DNA of 64,000 nucleotides from the NCBI RefSeq assembly GCF_028291745.1, contig NZ_JAQGNQ010000068.1, forward strand, positions 1 through 64,000, written 5' to 3'. Each line of letters begins with the position of its first letter. Position 1 is the first letter of the stretch. A program made the translations under genes and the position numbers. Below are positions 16,654 through 24,675 of this stretch, one piece after another. The notes beneath the pieces are model-generated. The model was not told the origin of the DNA, searched no databases, and worked only from the letters and a program-made list of their open reading frames with translations. This stretch comes from Ramlibacter sp. Its GTDB lineage: Bacteria > Pseudomonadota > Gammaproteobacteria > Burkholderiales > Burkholderiaceae_C.

Positions 16654-16758
16654 ATGAGAGAAGAACGCAGGTGGGTGGAGCTGGCCACGCTCGAACGGGT
16701 GTCCTGGTTTAACCACGGTCGCCTGCTCGAACCCATCGGCTACAAGAATCCCGGGGCG
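16654..16758 (+). pseudogene. C-terminal scrap of an IS3-family transposase
   Basis: The frame reads WVELATLERVSWFNHGRLLE followed by PIGY, matching the conserved tail of IS3-family OrfB (after the catalytic DDE Glu: WFNHRRLLEPIGYIPPAEAE). Homology ends after PIGY and unrelated sequence follows. No catalytic residues or inverted repeats are seen. It lies between the metal-stress block and the LeuC/LeuD-like operon, marking an old insertion. Confidence 0.65.
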
Positions 16759-16811
16759 ATTCACTCCCGTGCATTCGCGGGAGCTCCCGGCGGCGTGGCC
16801 GGCCCCAAGGT

Positions 16812-17351
16812 TCAGGCGCTCGCTCGTACCCTCGCCCTCTGCGCCAGTTTCTCCCTGGCGTAAGGCACCAGGCCACCCGCGTCCAGGATCTGCAGGGCGG
16901 TTGCCGACAAGGGAGTTGCGGTCAGCACCTGGCCACTCGCGAGGTTGCTGATGCGCGCAGTCACCAGGTCCACATCGAGCGCCTGCCCCGTCTGCACCGC
17001 TTGCGTGATGCCCGGGCAGACCAGCACCGGGAAGGCGTTGTTGATGGCGTTGCGCAGGAAGAAGCGCGCGAACGACTCCGCGATCACCAGGCGCACGCCG
17101 GCACCACGCAAGGCGAATACCGGGCCTTCGACGGTCTTGCCGCCGCCGCCGAAGTTCATGCCCGCGACGACGATGCCGAAATCGCCCGCGAGCGCCTTGG
17201 CCGAGAAGGAAGGATCAAGGTCCGCGAACGCGGCCTTCGCCAGTTCAGCGTCCGACAACCCGGTGGAGCTCTTGAAGCGCGTGGGCATGATGTCCAACGC
17301 CTTCACGTCATCGCCGACGCGGTACGCATTGGCGCGGATCTGCTTAGACAT
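16812..17351 (-). CDS. LeuD-like small subunit of an aconitase-family hydro-lyase
   Basis: A 179-residue swivel-domain subunit that pairs with the LeuC-like subunit encoded just upstream (the genes overlap by 8 bases). It matches short LeuD/DmdB-type subunits in length and has the AESFARFFLRNAINNAFPVL segment typical of the family. The canonical substrate-binding loop N-F-G-x-G-S-S-R-E-H is here NFGGGGKTVE (residues 66-75), lacking the Arg. The substrate therefore probably differs from 3-isopropylmalate. Candidates include maleate/citraconate hydration or a 2,3-dimethylmalate-type dehydratase; these are inferences from neighbours (HpaI aldolase, TctC receptor). Confidence 0.75.
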   Translation of the reverse strand: MSKQIRANAYRVGDDVKALDIMPTRFKSSTGLSDAELAKAAFADLDPSFSAKALAGDFGIVVAGMNFGGGGKTVEGPVFALRGAGVRLVIAESFARFFLRNAINNAFPVLVCPGITQAVQTGQALDVDLVTARISNLASGQVLTATPLSATALQILDAGGLVPYAREKLAQRARVRASA

Positions 17352-18633
17352 GGGCCAGCTCCTTGCTCACGGGTTCGAGCGTGCGGGGATCGGTGATCAC
17401 ACCCCGCACCGCGGAGGCCGCCACCGTGTGCGGCGAGCCGAGGTAGACGAAGGAATCGGGGCTGCCCATGCGGCCCTTCATGTTGCGGTTGCCCGAGCTG
17501 ATGGCGACTTCGCCCGCGCCCAGCACACCGCTGTGTTCGCCCATGCAGGGACCGCAGCCTGGCGGGAACACCAGCGCGCCGGCTTCCGACAAGGTGGCGA
17601 TGTGGCCGGCCTTCAGCGCCCGCTGGTACACCTCGCGCGAAGCGGGCACGACCACGAAGCGCACACCGTCCGCAACCTTGCGGCCCTCCATGATCGTCGC
17701 AGCGGCGGCGAGGTCCTCGAAGCGGCCGTTCGTGCAGGTGCCGATGAAGGCCTCGTTGATCCGCTTGCCGGCCTGCGACGCGACGCTGTGGATGTTGTCC
17801 AGCGCGTGCGGGCACGCCAGCAGCGGTTCGAGCGCGCCGAGATCGACCTCGATCACGTCCTCGTAGCTGCAGTCCGGATCGCTGAAGACGGGCGTGAAGT
17901 CCCGCTGCGCGCGGCCTGCGGCGTACTCCAGTGTCACCGCGTCGGGCTCGAAGATGGCCGACTTGGCACCCATGTCCGAGCAGTAGTTCGTGATCGTGAA
18001 GCGCGCGTCCATGGACAGCGCTGCCACGCCCGTGCCGCCGATCTCGATGGTCTTGTAGATGGCCCGGCGCTCGTAGCCGAGCGTCTTCATCAGGTGCAGC
18101 GCCACGTCCTTGGTGGTGACACCCGCAGCCAGTTTGCCGTGCAGGTTGATGCGGATCGTGGCCGGCACCACCAGCCAGATCTCGCCCAGTGCCGCAGCCA
18201 CGGCAGCATCCGTCTGGCCGACGCCGATGACCACCGCGCCCATCGCCCCGCCGGTGGGCGTATGCGATTCGTTCATGACCACCAGTTCACCGGGCAGCAC
18301 GAGGCCCTGCTCGGGCATCACCACGTGCATGATCCCGCTGCCGACGTCGAACAGGTTCTTCACCTCGAACTTCTTCGCCGCCTGGCGAATGGCCGCGTGC
18401 ACGTCGGCGATAGCCACGGTCTGGGCCGGGCTTTGGTGGTCCAGCGTGAAGGCCACGCGCTCTCGGTCGAACAGCTGCTCGGAGCCGATGGCGCCGAGCG
18501 TGTTGAAGACCAGCTTGCCCTGCAGGTCCATGCTGGCGACCTGGTCCACCTTGCAGTCCAGGAACTGGCCCGGTTGCACAGCATCCAGCCCGGCCGCCCG
18601 GGCCAGGATCTTTTCCGTGATCGTCATGCCCAT
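17344..18633 (-). CDS. LeuC-like large subunit of an aconitase-family hydro-lyase
   Basis: A 429-residue [4Fe-4S] dehydratase subunit, the length of archaeal-type LeuC/HacA and DmdA rather than the ~470-residue LeuC of leucine synthesis. Cluster ligands are visible in GTCTNGR and GCGPCMGEH. The usual DSHT motif is NESHTPTGGAMG, another sign of a divergent specificity. ATG 18633 (GAGGACCGAC upstream) is preferred over the internal ATG six bases later. It follows the TctC receptor after 8 bases and overlaps the small-subunit gene, so the operon is aldolase-receptor-large-small. Confidence 0.8.
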   Translation of the reverse strand: MGMTITEKILARAAGLDAVQPGQFLDCKVDQVASMDLQGKLVFNTLGAIGSEQLFDRERVAFTLDHQSPAQTVAIADVHAAIRQAAKKFEVKNLFDVGSGIMHVVMPEQGLVLPGELVVMNESHTPTGGAMGAVVIGVGQTDAAVAAALGEIWLVVPATIRINLHGKLAAGVTTKDVALHLMKTLGYERRAIYKTIEIGGTGVAALSMDARFTITNYCSDMGAKSAIFEPDAVTLEYAAGRAQRDFTPVFSDPDCSYEDVIEVDLGALEPLLACPHALDNIHSVASQAGKRINEAFIGTCTNGRFEDLAAAATIMEGRKVADGVRFVVVPASREVYQRALKAGHIATLSEAGALVFPPGCGPCMGEHSGVLGAGEVAISSGNRNMKGRMGSPDSFVYLGSPHTVAASAVRGVITDPRTLEPVSKELAHV

Positions 18634-18641
18634 GTCGGTCC

Positions 18642-19628
18642 TCACTCGGCGGCGATGTGCGCCAGCTGGATGGTGCTGGCCCACTTGGCCGAGTCGGCCT
18701 GGATCAGGTTTGCGAACTGCGCCGCCGAGGTCGCCGTGGGAGCCTGCAGCCCCAGCATCTGGTAGCGGGCGTGCAGTTCGGGGTCCTTCAGGACCTCGGT
18801 GAGGTCCTTCTGCAGCTTCTCGACGACCTCCCGGGGCATATGCGCAGGGCCGACCAGGCCAAACCAGTTGCTGAAGTTGTACTTCGGCAGGCCAGCCTCC
18901 GCCATCGTGGGTACGCCCGGCAGCAGCGGCGAGCGCTTGGCGCCAAGCACCGCCAGCGGCTTGAGCTTGCCCGCCTTGATCTGCGGCACGACTTGCGAGG
19001 CCGCGTCGAAATCCAGCTGCGTCTGGCCACCCAGCACCGCATTCACGGCATCGGCGGTGCCCTTGTACGGCACCAGGTTCAGGTCGACGCCGGCTTCGTT
19101 CTCGAACAGGGCGGCGGCCAGGTGCGGGGCGCCGCCGTTGCCGGAGGTGGCGCTCGTCACGGTGCCCGGCTTCGTCTTCGCAGCAGCCACCAGTTCCTTC
19201 ACGTCGTGGAAGGGCGCGTTCGGTTGCGTCACCAGAACAAAGTCGACGCCGGCGGTCTGGGCGATCGGCGTGAAGTCCTTGACCGGGTCGAACTTCATGT
19301 TCTTGTACAGGTGCTGGTTCACGGTCAGATTGCCCGCCGTGGCCATCAGCAGCGTGTACCCGTCGGCCGGGGATCTGGCCACGGCCTCGGAGCCGATCAC
19401 GCCGGCGGCGCCCGGCCTGTTGTCGACGATCACCTGCTGGCCCCACTTGGTGGTGAGCTTCTGGGCGATCAGGCGCGCCACCACGTCGGTGGGCCCGCCG
19501 GGCGTGAAGGCCACCACGATCCTGACCGGCTTGTCGGGGTAGCTGCCCTGTGCGAGCGCGCTGCCGGCGCCGGCGACGAGAGTGGCCGCGGCGAGGGCGG
19601 TGGCGAAGGTACGGCGCGTGAACTGCAT
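18642..19628 (-). CDS. Bug/TctC-type periplasmic solute receptor (first of six)
   Basis: A 328-residue tripartite-tricarboxylate-transporter receptor. The twin-arginine-like signal peptide (MQFTRRTFATALAAATLVAG, cleaved near ALAQG) is followed by the family start YPDKPVRIVVAFTPGGPTDV, the first ligand loop, and the conserved VPYKGTADAVNAVLGGQTQL segment. Family members bind carboxylates (citrate, malate, aromatic or pyridine carboxylates) in the periplasm. It sits between the aldolase and the hydro-lyase subunits, so it probably captures their pathway's substrate. No TctA/TctB membrane genes are adjacent. Confidence 0.88.
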   Translation of the reverse strand: MQFTRRTFATALAAATLVAGAGSALAQGSYPDKPVRIVVAFTPGGPTDVVARLIAQKLTTKWGQQVIVDNRPGAAGVIGSEAVARSPADGYTLLMATAGNLTVNQHLYKNMKFDPVKDFTPIAQTAGVDFVLVTQPNAPFHDVKELVAAAKTKPGTVTSATSGNGGAPHLAAALFENEAGVDLNLVPYKGTADAVNAVLGGQTQLDFDAASQVVPQIKAGKLKPLAVLGAKRSPLLPGVPTMAEAGLPKYNFSNWFGLVGPAHMPREVVEKLQKDLTEVLKDPELHARYQMLGLQAPTATSAAQFANLIQADSAKWASTIQLAHIAAE

Positions 19629-19650
19629 GCTGTCTCCTGGATTCGAGTTT

Positions 19651-20454
19651 TTAGCGGGTGAGCGAAGCGACAGCCTTGGCCTTGGCGGTGCAGGCGGCCA
19701 TCAGGAAGGAAAGGTCGGTGCCGGTGGAGACGAAGCGCGCGCCCATGCGCACGAACTTTTCCACCAGATCGGGGCGCGAGGCCAGGCCGCCGATGCCCAC
19801 GTGCTTGCCATGCTTGCGGCAGGCGGCGATCGTGCGCTCATAGGCGGCGGTGACGCGCGGGTCGTCGTACTGGCCGGGGATGCCCCATTCGGCGGTCAGG
19901 TCGTTGGTGCCGACCAGCATCATGTCCACGCCATCGACGGCGGCAATTTCCTCGACCTGCGCCAGCGCGGCGACCGCCTCCATCATCACGATGACCATGG
20001 TCTGCCGGTTCAGCGCCAGGTTGGCTTCGGTGGTCGGGAAACTGCGGTACTGCAGGTGCGGCAGCCCGCCGTTCGCGGAGCGGTCGCCCTGCGGCGCGAA
20101 GCGCGCGTAGCGCACCACCTCGCGCGCCTGTTCGGCGCTGCGCACATGCGGCGCGATGACGCCGACGGCCCCGCCATCGAGCACCCGGGAGATGTATTCG
20201 GGGCTGTTGGCCGGCACGCGCACGAAGGCCGGAATCCCGATCTCGAGGGCGGCCATGCAGATCTGGCTGGTGGTCTCCAGCGAGAAGCTGCAGTGCTCCA
20301 TGTCGATGTAGAAGGTATCGAAGCCGGCGGATTTGGCGATGCGGGCGATCTCCACGCCACTCACCAGGCGCACCATCATGGAAGCCACGACTTCGTCGCG
20401 GGCCAGCTTCTCCTTCACCGGGTTGCGAAGGATGTCGTCGAGGGAGGGGTTCAT
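19651..20454 (-). CDS. HpcH/HpaI-family aldolase
   Basis: A 267-residue class II pyruvate-type aldolase. It shows the TIM-barrel family features FDTFYIDMEHCSFSLE (first acidic/His region), an Arg/Lys-bearing IPAFVRVPAN strand, and metal ligands in EAVAALAQVEEIAAVDGVD and LVGTNDLTAEWGIPG. HpaI enzymes cleave 4-hydroxy-2-oxo acids to pyruvate plus an aldehyde; related members act on citramalate- or malate-like compounds. ATG 20454 starts at the expected point with no extension needed. The gene lies between an IclR regulator and a TctC receptor in the same direction, suggesting a carboxylate catabolic operon. Confidence 0.85.
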   Translation of the reverse strand: MNPSLDDILRNPVKEKLARDEVVASMMVRLVSGVEIARIAKSAGFDTFYIDMEHCSFSLETTSQICMAALEIGIPAFVRVPANSPEYISRVLDGGAVGVIAPHVRSAEQAREVVRYARFAPQGDRSANGGLPHLQYRSFPTTEANLALNRQTMVIVMMEAVAALAQVEEIAAVDGVDMMLVGTNDLTAEWGIPGQYDDPRVTAAYERTIAACRKHGKHVGIGGLASRPDLVEKFVRMGARFVSTGTDLSFLMAACTAKAKAVASLTR

Positions 20455-20537
20455 GGGTGCGCGGCCTGGCCGCCGGAGTTCCAAAAGATTCTCACATTGT
20501 AGGAGATCTTTTTCCTCCCCAAAGCACCCATGGCTGA

Positions 20538-21317
20538 CTATCCCAGCGCGCGAGCCGGCAGGTCCACCACGTTCGCGCTTTCGGCGATGCCTCGGGAGAT
20601 GGCCGCCGCGGCCTCGAGCAGTCGCGGCGCCAGCCCCTTGAATTCGGCCAGGCGAGGCGAGCGGGTGGAGGTGGCGAGCGCCACGCTGCCCAGTACCTCG
20701 CCGTCCTTGTTGAACAAGGGCGCTGCCAGCCCGGCGATGCCGGCGCGGAATTCGCCGGCCGAAAAAGCGTAGCCCTGCTGGCGGATGCGCGCCAGCTTGG
20801 CCTTCAGCGTCTCCCAGTCGCGCCCCAAGCCCGCAGCGCTGATGCTTTCCTGCTGCTTGCTGAAGACACTGCGCAACTGGTGCGGCGGCAGGTGCGCCAG
20901 GATGATGTTGGCCGTCGCGCCGGCCACGAGCGGCCGCTGCTGCCCGCGCCCGAACAGGCCCGGTGGGGCGTCCTCGGTGGCGACCTGCTGGACGCACATG
21001 ACCGAGTCGCTATAAAGGACCGACAGCAGCGCACTGAAACCGGTGCGCTTTGACAAGGCTGCGACGAGCGGGCTGCCGACGCTGTACACCGGGTCGGACG
21101 AGCGCGAGATGCGATCCAGCGCCAGCGCCCGGGGGCCGACCACATAGGAGCCGCTGCCGACGCGCGCCAGCAAGCCGGCCTGGTGCAGCGACTTGAGGTA
21201 GCGGTAGCAGGTGGACGGCGGCAACTCGGAGCGCGCAGCGAGTTCCTCGGCGGACCACAGCGGCGCGTCGACGCTGAAGGCGTCGAGCAGGGAAAGCATC
21301 TTGTCCTGGCTGCTCAT
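20538..21317 (-). CDS. IclR-family transcriptional regulator
   Basis: A 259-residue regulator: N-terminal winged HTH (residues ~5-65: LLDAFSVDAPLWSAEELAAR, then SELPPSTCYRYLKSLHQAGL) and a C-terminal GAF-like effector domain (~75-250) with the family's TGFSALLSVL and AGIAGLAAPLFNKDGEVLGS segments. It lies directly upstream of the aldolase-receptor-hydro-lyase genes and downstream of the amidohydrolase trio, all on the minus strand, so it could control either. The gap to the aldolase (20455-20537) holds an imperfect inverted repeat (AAAAGATTCTC ... GAGATCTTTT) that may be its site. Confidence 0.85.
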   Translation of the reverse strand: MSSQDKMLSLLDAFSVDAPLWSAEELAARSELPPSTCYRYLKSLHQAGLLARVGSGSYVVGPRALALDRISRSSDPVYSVGSPLVAALSKRTGFSALLSVLYSDSVMCVQQVATEDAPPGLFGRGQQRPLVAGATANIILAHLPPHQLRSVFSKQQESISAAGLGRDWETLKAKLARIRQQGYAFSAGEFRAGIAGLAAPLFNKDGEVLGSVALATSTRSPRLAEFKGLAPRLLEAAAAISRGIAESANVVDLPARALG

Positions 21318-21467
21318 CGCACCGGATTGTGGTGGAAAAAAAGCGAGCCCTGCAGCCCGCCCGGCCAATGACACGTCGCACCGGCGGACCGGCTCCGGCG
21401 GGCGTGGCGTTCGCCGTCGAACATCGTTGCGCTTTCGGCCAGAGCGAGATGTGGCGCGGTGAATGCC

Positions 21468-22496
21468 TCACCCCAGCCCGGCGAACGCCTCGACCACCGC
21501 CGGGCGGCCGGCGCCGGCGCTCACCAGCAGGGCAAGAAGCAGCCGTGCCTTGGCGGGCGTGAGGTGTGCCGCCGCGAGCAGCCCGCGCGCCAGCAAGTCC
21601 ATTTCCGAGCCCGGGAATCCATAGGTCCCGGTGAACACGGGCCCCGCGCGAACGCGCGTACACAGGACCACGGGCATTTGCCCGGCGAGGGCCTGCAAGC
21701 GGTCGACGCAGGAGGCCGGTACGTGGCCCGCGCCGAGGCCCTCGATCACCGCACCGGCGTAGCCGAGCCCTGCGAGCACATCCAGCACCCGGCCGTCTTC
21801 GCCGAGGCCCAGCGACACTTGCGCGATGGCGGCGAGTGGCTCCTCGCCGCACAAGGACGGCGCGTGCGGCGTGGGCAGCGCCGGCACGCGTTCGGGCCTG
21901 GCAAGCAGATGCACGCGACCTTCGGCCACCAGGCCGATGCGGCCCACCCCCGGCGAGTCGAAGGCGCTCGTGAGGGAAGTGTGGGACTTCTGCACCCATC
22001 TCGCCGCGTGGATCTCGTCGTTCAGCACCACGACGGCACCGAGGCCGCGCAGGCGCGCGTCGGCGGCCACGGTGACCGCCGCCAGCAGGTTGGCCGGGCC
22101 ATCCGCACCGGGCGCCTGCGGGCCGCGCATGGCGCCGGTCACCACCACGGGGGCGCCGCCCTGGGTGGCCAGCAAGTCCAGCACGAAGGCCGTCTCCTCG
22201 ATGGTGTCGGTGCCCTGCACCACCACCGCCCCCACAGGCGCATCCGGAGTGCCGGTGAGCCGGCCGCGCAGCAGCGACGCGACGCCGCACAGCTGCTGCA
22301 GCGAGAGCGACGCGCCGGGCAGGTTCATGGGCGTGACGGCCTCCAGTTCGGCCACGCGCGCCAGCCGCGGTTCCGCCGCCAGCAACTGCTCGCCCGTCAG
22401 CGTCGGGCGGATGCCGCCCAGGCCGCTGGAAGTCATGGCGATCGTGCCGCCGAGCGACACAACCAGGACGCGGGGGAACTGCTGCGCGCCGCTCAT
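21468..22496 (-). CDS. Asparaginase/glutaminase-family amidohydrolase
   Basis: A 342-residue cytoplasmic (no signal) member of the L-asparaginase family. The first catalytic Thr18 is in VVSLGGTIA, the second catalytic pair Thr96-Asp97 in VVVQGTDTIEE, and the activating Lys170 in ARWVQKSHTS. Family enzymes hydrolyse the side-chain amide of Asn, Gln or similar half-amides to acid plus ammonia. Its ATG overlaps the stop of the upstream deacetylase-like gene (ATGA), which itself overlaps another, so the three are coupled. In that setting a half-amidase role (for example on succinamate or maleamate, which resemble asparagine) is plausible but inferred. Confidence 0.85.
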   Translation of the reverse strand: MSGAQQFPRVLVVSLGGTIAMTSSGLGGIRPTLTGEQLLAAEPRLARVAELEAVTPMNLPGASLSLQQLCGVASLLRGRLTGTPDAPVGAVVVQGTDTIEETAFVLDLLATQGGAPVVVTGAMRGPQAPGADGPANLLAAVTVAADARLRGLGAVVVLNDEIHAARWVQKSHTSLTSAFDSPGVGRIGLVAEGRVHLLARPERVPALPTPHAPSLCGEEPLAAIAQVSLGLGEDGRVLDVLAGLGYAGAVIEGLGAGHVPASCVDRLQALAGQMPVVLCTRVRAGPVFTGTYGFPGSEMDLLARGLLAAAHLTPAKARLLLALLVSAGAGRPAVVEAFAGLG

Positions 22497-23407
22497 GCCT
22501 TGCCGTGCGTGCCCGGCTGCCCCCCGTTTTGCGCAAGGAACCAGTCGAGGATCTGCTCGCCGCTCCACACCACCACACCGTCGTGGCCGAGGATGTAGTC
22601 GTAGAGCTCCTCGACGTAGCCGATGCGGTGCGGCACGCCACTGAGGTAGGGGTGCACCGAGAGCGCCATCACGCGCGGCTGCTTCGCTCCGTCGCGGTAC
22701 AGCCGGTCGAAGTGCGCCTTGCCGCGCTTGAGCATTTCGTCGGAAGGGTGCTGCTGCACCGCGGAGACCACCACGTCGTTGGTGTCGACGGTGTACGGGA
22801 TCGACGTGATCCTGCCCTTGGGCGAGCGCAGCGCCACCGGCTGGTCGTCCAGAACCCAGTCGGCCACGTACTCGATGCCGCATTCGGCCAGGTGGTCCAG
22901 CGTGTCGTCGGTCTCCGTCAGGCCCGGGCTTTCCCAGCCGCGCGGCGCCTTGCCCGTGAACCGGCGGATGGCCTCGATGGTCTGCATGATGGCGGCCTTC
23001 TGGTCTTCCACCTTGTGCATGGGACGCTGCACGTGGCCATGCCCCATGAACTCCCAGCCGGCCTCCAGCGCTGCGCGGCACACCTCTTCGTAGACCTCGC
23101 AGGTCTGGCCGTTGAGGGCGAAGGTCGCCGGCATGCCGCGACTCTGGATGGCCTCGAGGATGCGCCAGAAGCCCACGCGCATGCCGTACTCGTGCCAGGC
23201 CCAGTTCGGGATGTCCGGCAGCAGCGGTGCACCCATGGGCGGCGAGAGCACCGCCCGCGGCATGGCGCCGGCGGGATCCCAGACCTCCACGTTGACGATG
23301 TTCCAGACCACCACGCGCGCATCGCCGGGCAGGCGCAGCACGGGGCGGTTGACGATGGACTGGTAGGGCGCGCGTGCACGCACGCTCGCTCCGAGGGACG
23401 AAGTCAT
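22493..23407 (-). CDS. Polysaccharide-deacetylase-family hydrolase (allantoinase/imidase-like), copy 1
   Basis: A 304-residue NodB-homology hydrolase of the PuuE/cyclic-imide-hydrolase-like branch rather than the sugar deacetylases. There is no signal peptide. Motifs include FALNGQTCEVYEEVC and FMGHGHVQRP (H-x-H), followed by GWESPGLTETDDTLDHLAEC and a late ALSVHPYLSGVPHR segment. PuuE opens the ring of allantoin; related proteins open cyclic imides. ATG 23407 overlaps the stop of copy 2 by four bases and its stop overlaps the asparaginase-family gene. Two non-identical copies in one coupled unit suggest two ring substrates or a hetero-oligomer. Confidence 0.8.
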   Translation of the reverse strand: MTSSLGASVRARAPYQSIVNRPVLRLPGDARVVVWNIVNVEVWDPAGAMPRAVLSPPMGAPLLPDIPNWAWHEYGMRVGFWRILEAIQSRGMPATFALNGQTCEVYEEVCRAALEAGWEFMGHGHVQRPMHKVEDQKAAIMQTIEAIRRFTGKAPRGWESPGLTETDDTLDHLAECGIEYVADWVLDDQPVALRSPKGRITSIPYTVDTNDVVVSAVQQHPSDEMLKRGKAHFDRLYRDGAKQPRVMALSVHPYLSGVPHRIGYVEELYDYILGHDGVVVWSGEQILDWFLAQNGGQPGTHGKA

Positions 23408-24333
23408 GGGGTCTCCTTGAAAATTTCGCTGCCGGCAATCACGCCCGGCGGCAGGCTGTAGCAGAAGTCGGCGATCTCGCCGGGGCGCGCCAGCCAGAGC
23501 CGGTCGCGGGACGGGCTCTCCAGGCAGTGGCGCAGTGCCTGCCGCAGCAGGCGCAGCCGGAAGGGCTGGCCGAAGATGTTGGGGTGCACCGAGACGTTCA
23601 TCACCAGCGGATGGCGCTCGCACTGTTCGGCCATTTCGTCGAACTGCTGCACGATCATGTCGCAGAACTCGGAGGCGTCCTGCTTGCGATGGGTGATCAC
23701 CTGCGAGTCGTTGAGCTCGATGGGATAGGGCACCGACAGGATCGGGCCGCTGCGCGTGCGCATCCAGACCGGCTGGTCGTCCATCGGCCAGTCCATCAGG
23801 TACTTGAAGCCCGCTTCCTTCAGCAGGTCGGGCGTCCAGGGCGTTTCGTAGGCGCCGGACCCCATCCAGCCGCTGGGCGCACGGCCCTCGTGCCGCACGA
23901 AAGTGGCGACCACCTCCTGGAGGATGCGTTCCTCGTCCGCCTCCCACAGGCCCCGGTGGTTCTCGGCGTTGGTGCGGCCGTGGCCCACGATCTCGTCGCC
24001 GCGGCGGCGGATCGCGTCCATGACCTGCGGCGCATGGTCGTAGACCAGGCTGTTCACGTTGTGGGCGGCGGGCAGGCCAAGCTGGTCGAACAGGTCGAAC
24101 AAGCGCCAGATGCCGATCCGGTTGCCGTAGTCGCGCCAGGCATAGTTGCGGTGCGTCTGCGGCTCGCCGCTCTTCGCCGGGTCGTGGCCGTTGCCGGCGC
24201 CAAAGGCGAAGCATTCGACATTGGTGGTGATCACGAAGGCCAGGCGCTTGCCGCCGGGCCAGCTGTAATCCCGGCGGCCGGGCAGCGGGTGGTAGTCGTA
24301 GCGGGTGTGCCGGGGAAGGAGCGGACGTGCCAT
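23404..24333 (-). CDS. Polysaccharide-deacetylase-family hydrolase (allantoinase/imidase-like), copy 2
   Basis: A 309-residue paralogue of the next gene and first gene of the coupled trio. It contains FVITTNVECFAFGAG (strand 1 region), AAHNVNSLVYDHAP, IVGHGRTNAENHRG (H-x-R-x-N-x-E-x-H), GSGAYETPWTPDLLKEAGFK and LVMNVSVHPNIFGQPFR. No signal peptide is present. The family uses a zinc or other divalent metal, and a CobW-type GTPase is encoded in the divergent operon, which may be relevant to metal supply. A 17-bp IclR-type palindrome lies about 200 bases upstream in the shared promoter region. Confidence 0.8.
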   Translation of the reverse strand: MARPLLPRHTRYDYHPLPGRRDYSWPGGKRLAFVITTNVECFAFGAGNGHDPAKSGEPQTHRNYAWRDYGNRIGIWRLFDLFDQLGLPAAHNVNSLVYDHAPQVMDAIRRRGDEIVGHGRTNAENHRGLWEADEERILQEVVATFVRHEGRAPSGWMGSGAYETPWTPDLLKEAGFKYLMDWPMDDQPVWMRTRSGPILSVPYPIELNDSQVITHRKQDASEFCDMIVQQFDEMAEQCERHPLVMNVSVHPNIFGQPFRLRLLRQALRHCLESPSRDRLWLARPGEIADFCYSLPPGVIAGSEIFKETP

Positions 24334-24533
24334 GCGGAGGTGGGCCTCGGGAATGCGGGACGGGTGACCCGCTGCGCCGGGATGCTAATGGCGCGTCTCC
24401 GCACACGCAATGGAATGCCATCGGATTCCACATGTTGGACACGCGTCCGTGCGTCGGCGCCTGGCCGGCCCATGCCCCAAAGCGGCCAGCGCGGCCCCAT
24501 CTTGGTGAAAACGCGCGGACATGGGGCGCAGGA

Positions 24534-24550
24534 GTTCCAAATACTGGAAC
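24534..24550. promoter_or_regulatory. IclR-type operator palindrome in the divergent promoter region
   Basis: GTTCCA-AATAC-TGGAAC: perfect 6-bp arms with a 5-base spacer, the layout of IclR-family operators. It lies in the 342-base gap between the amidohydrolase trio (minus) and the TctC-IclR operon (plus). The rest of that gap contains no gene. Confidence 0.6.
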
Positions 24551-24675
24551 AACGCGGAGATGTGTTGACACCCGGAAGACCAGACTCCTAAGCTGGTCCG
24601 GAACCTGCACATCACCGCGGTGTCCAGGCCTCTCCACGCTGTTCCTCCCTCACGCACCCATCCGCATCCGCACCC

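Noticed and set aside
16812..18633. Assignment as leuCD of leucine biosynthesis
   Set aside because: Lengths and motifs deviate (no S-S-R-E-H loop, NESHT for DSHT) and no leuA or leuB is nearby, while catabolic genes are.
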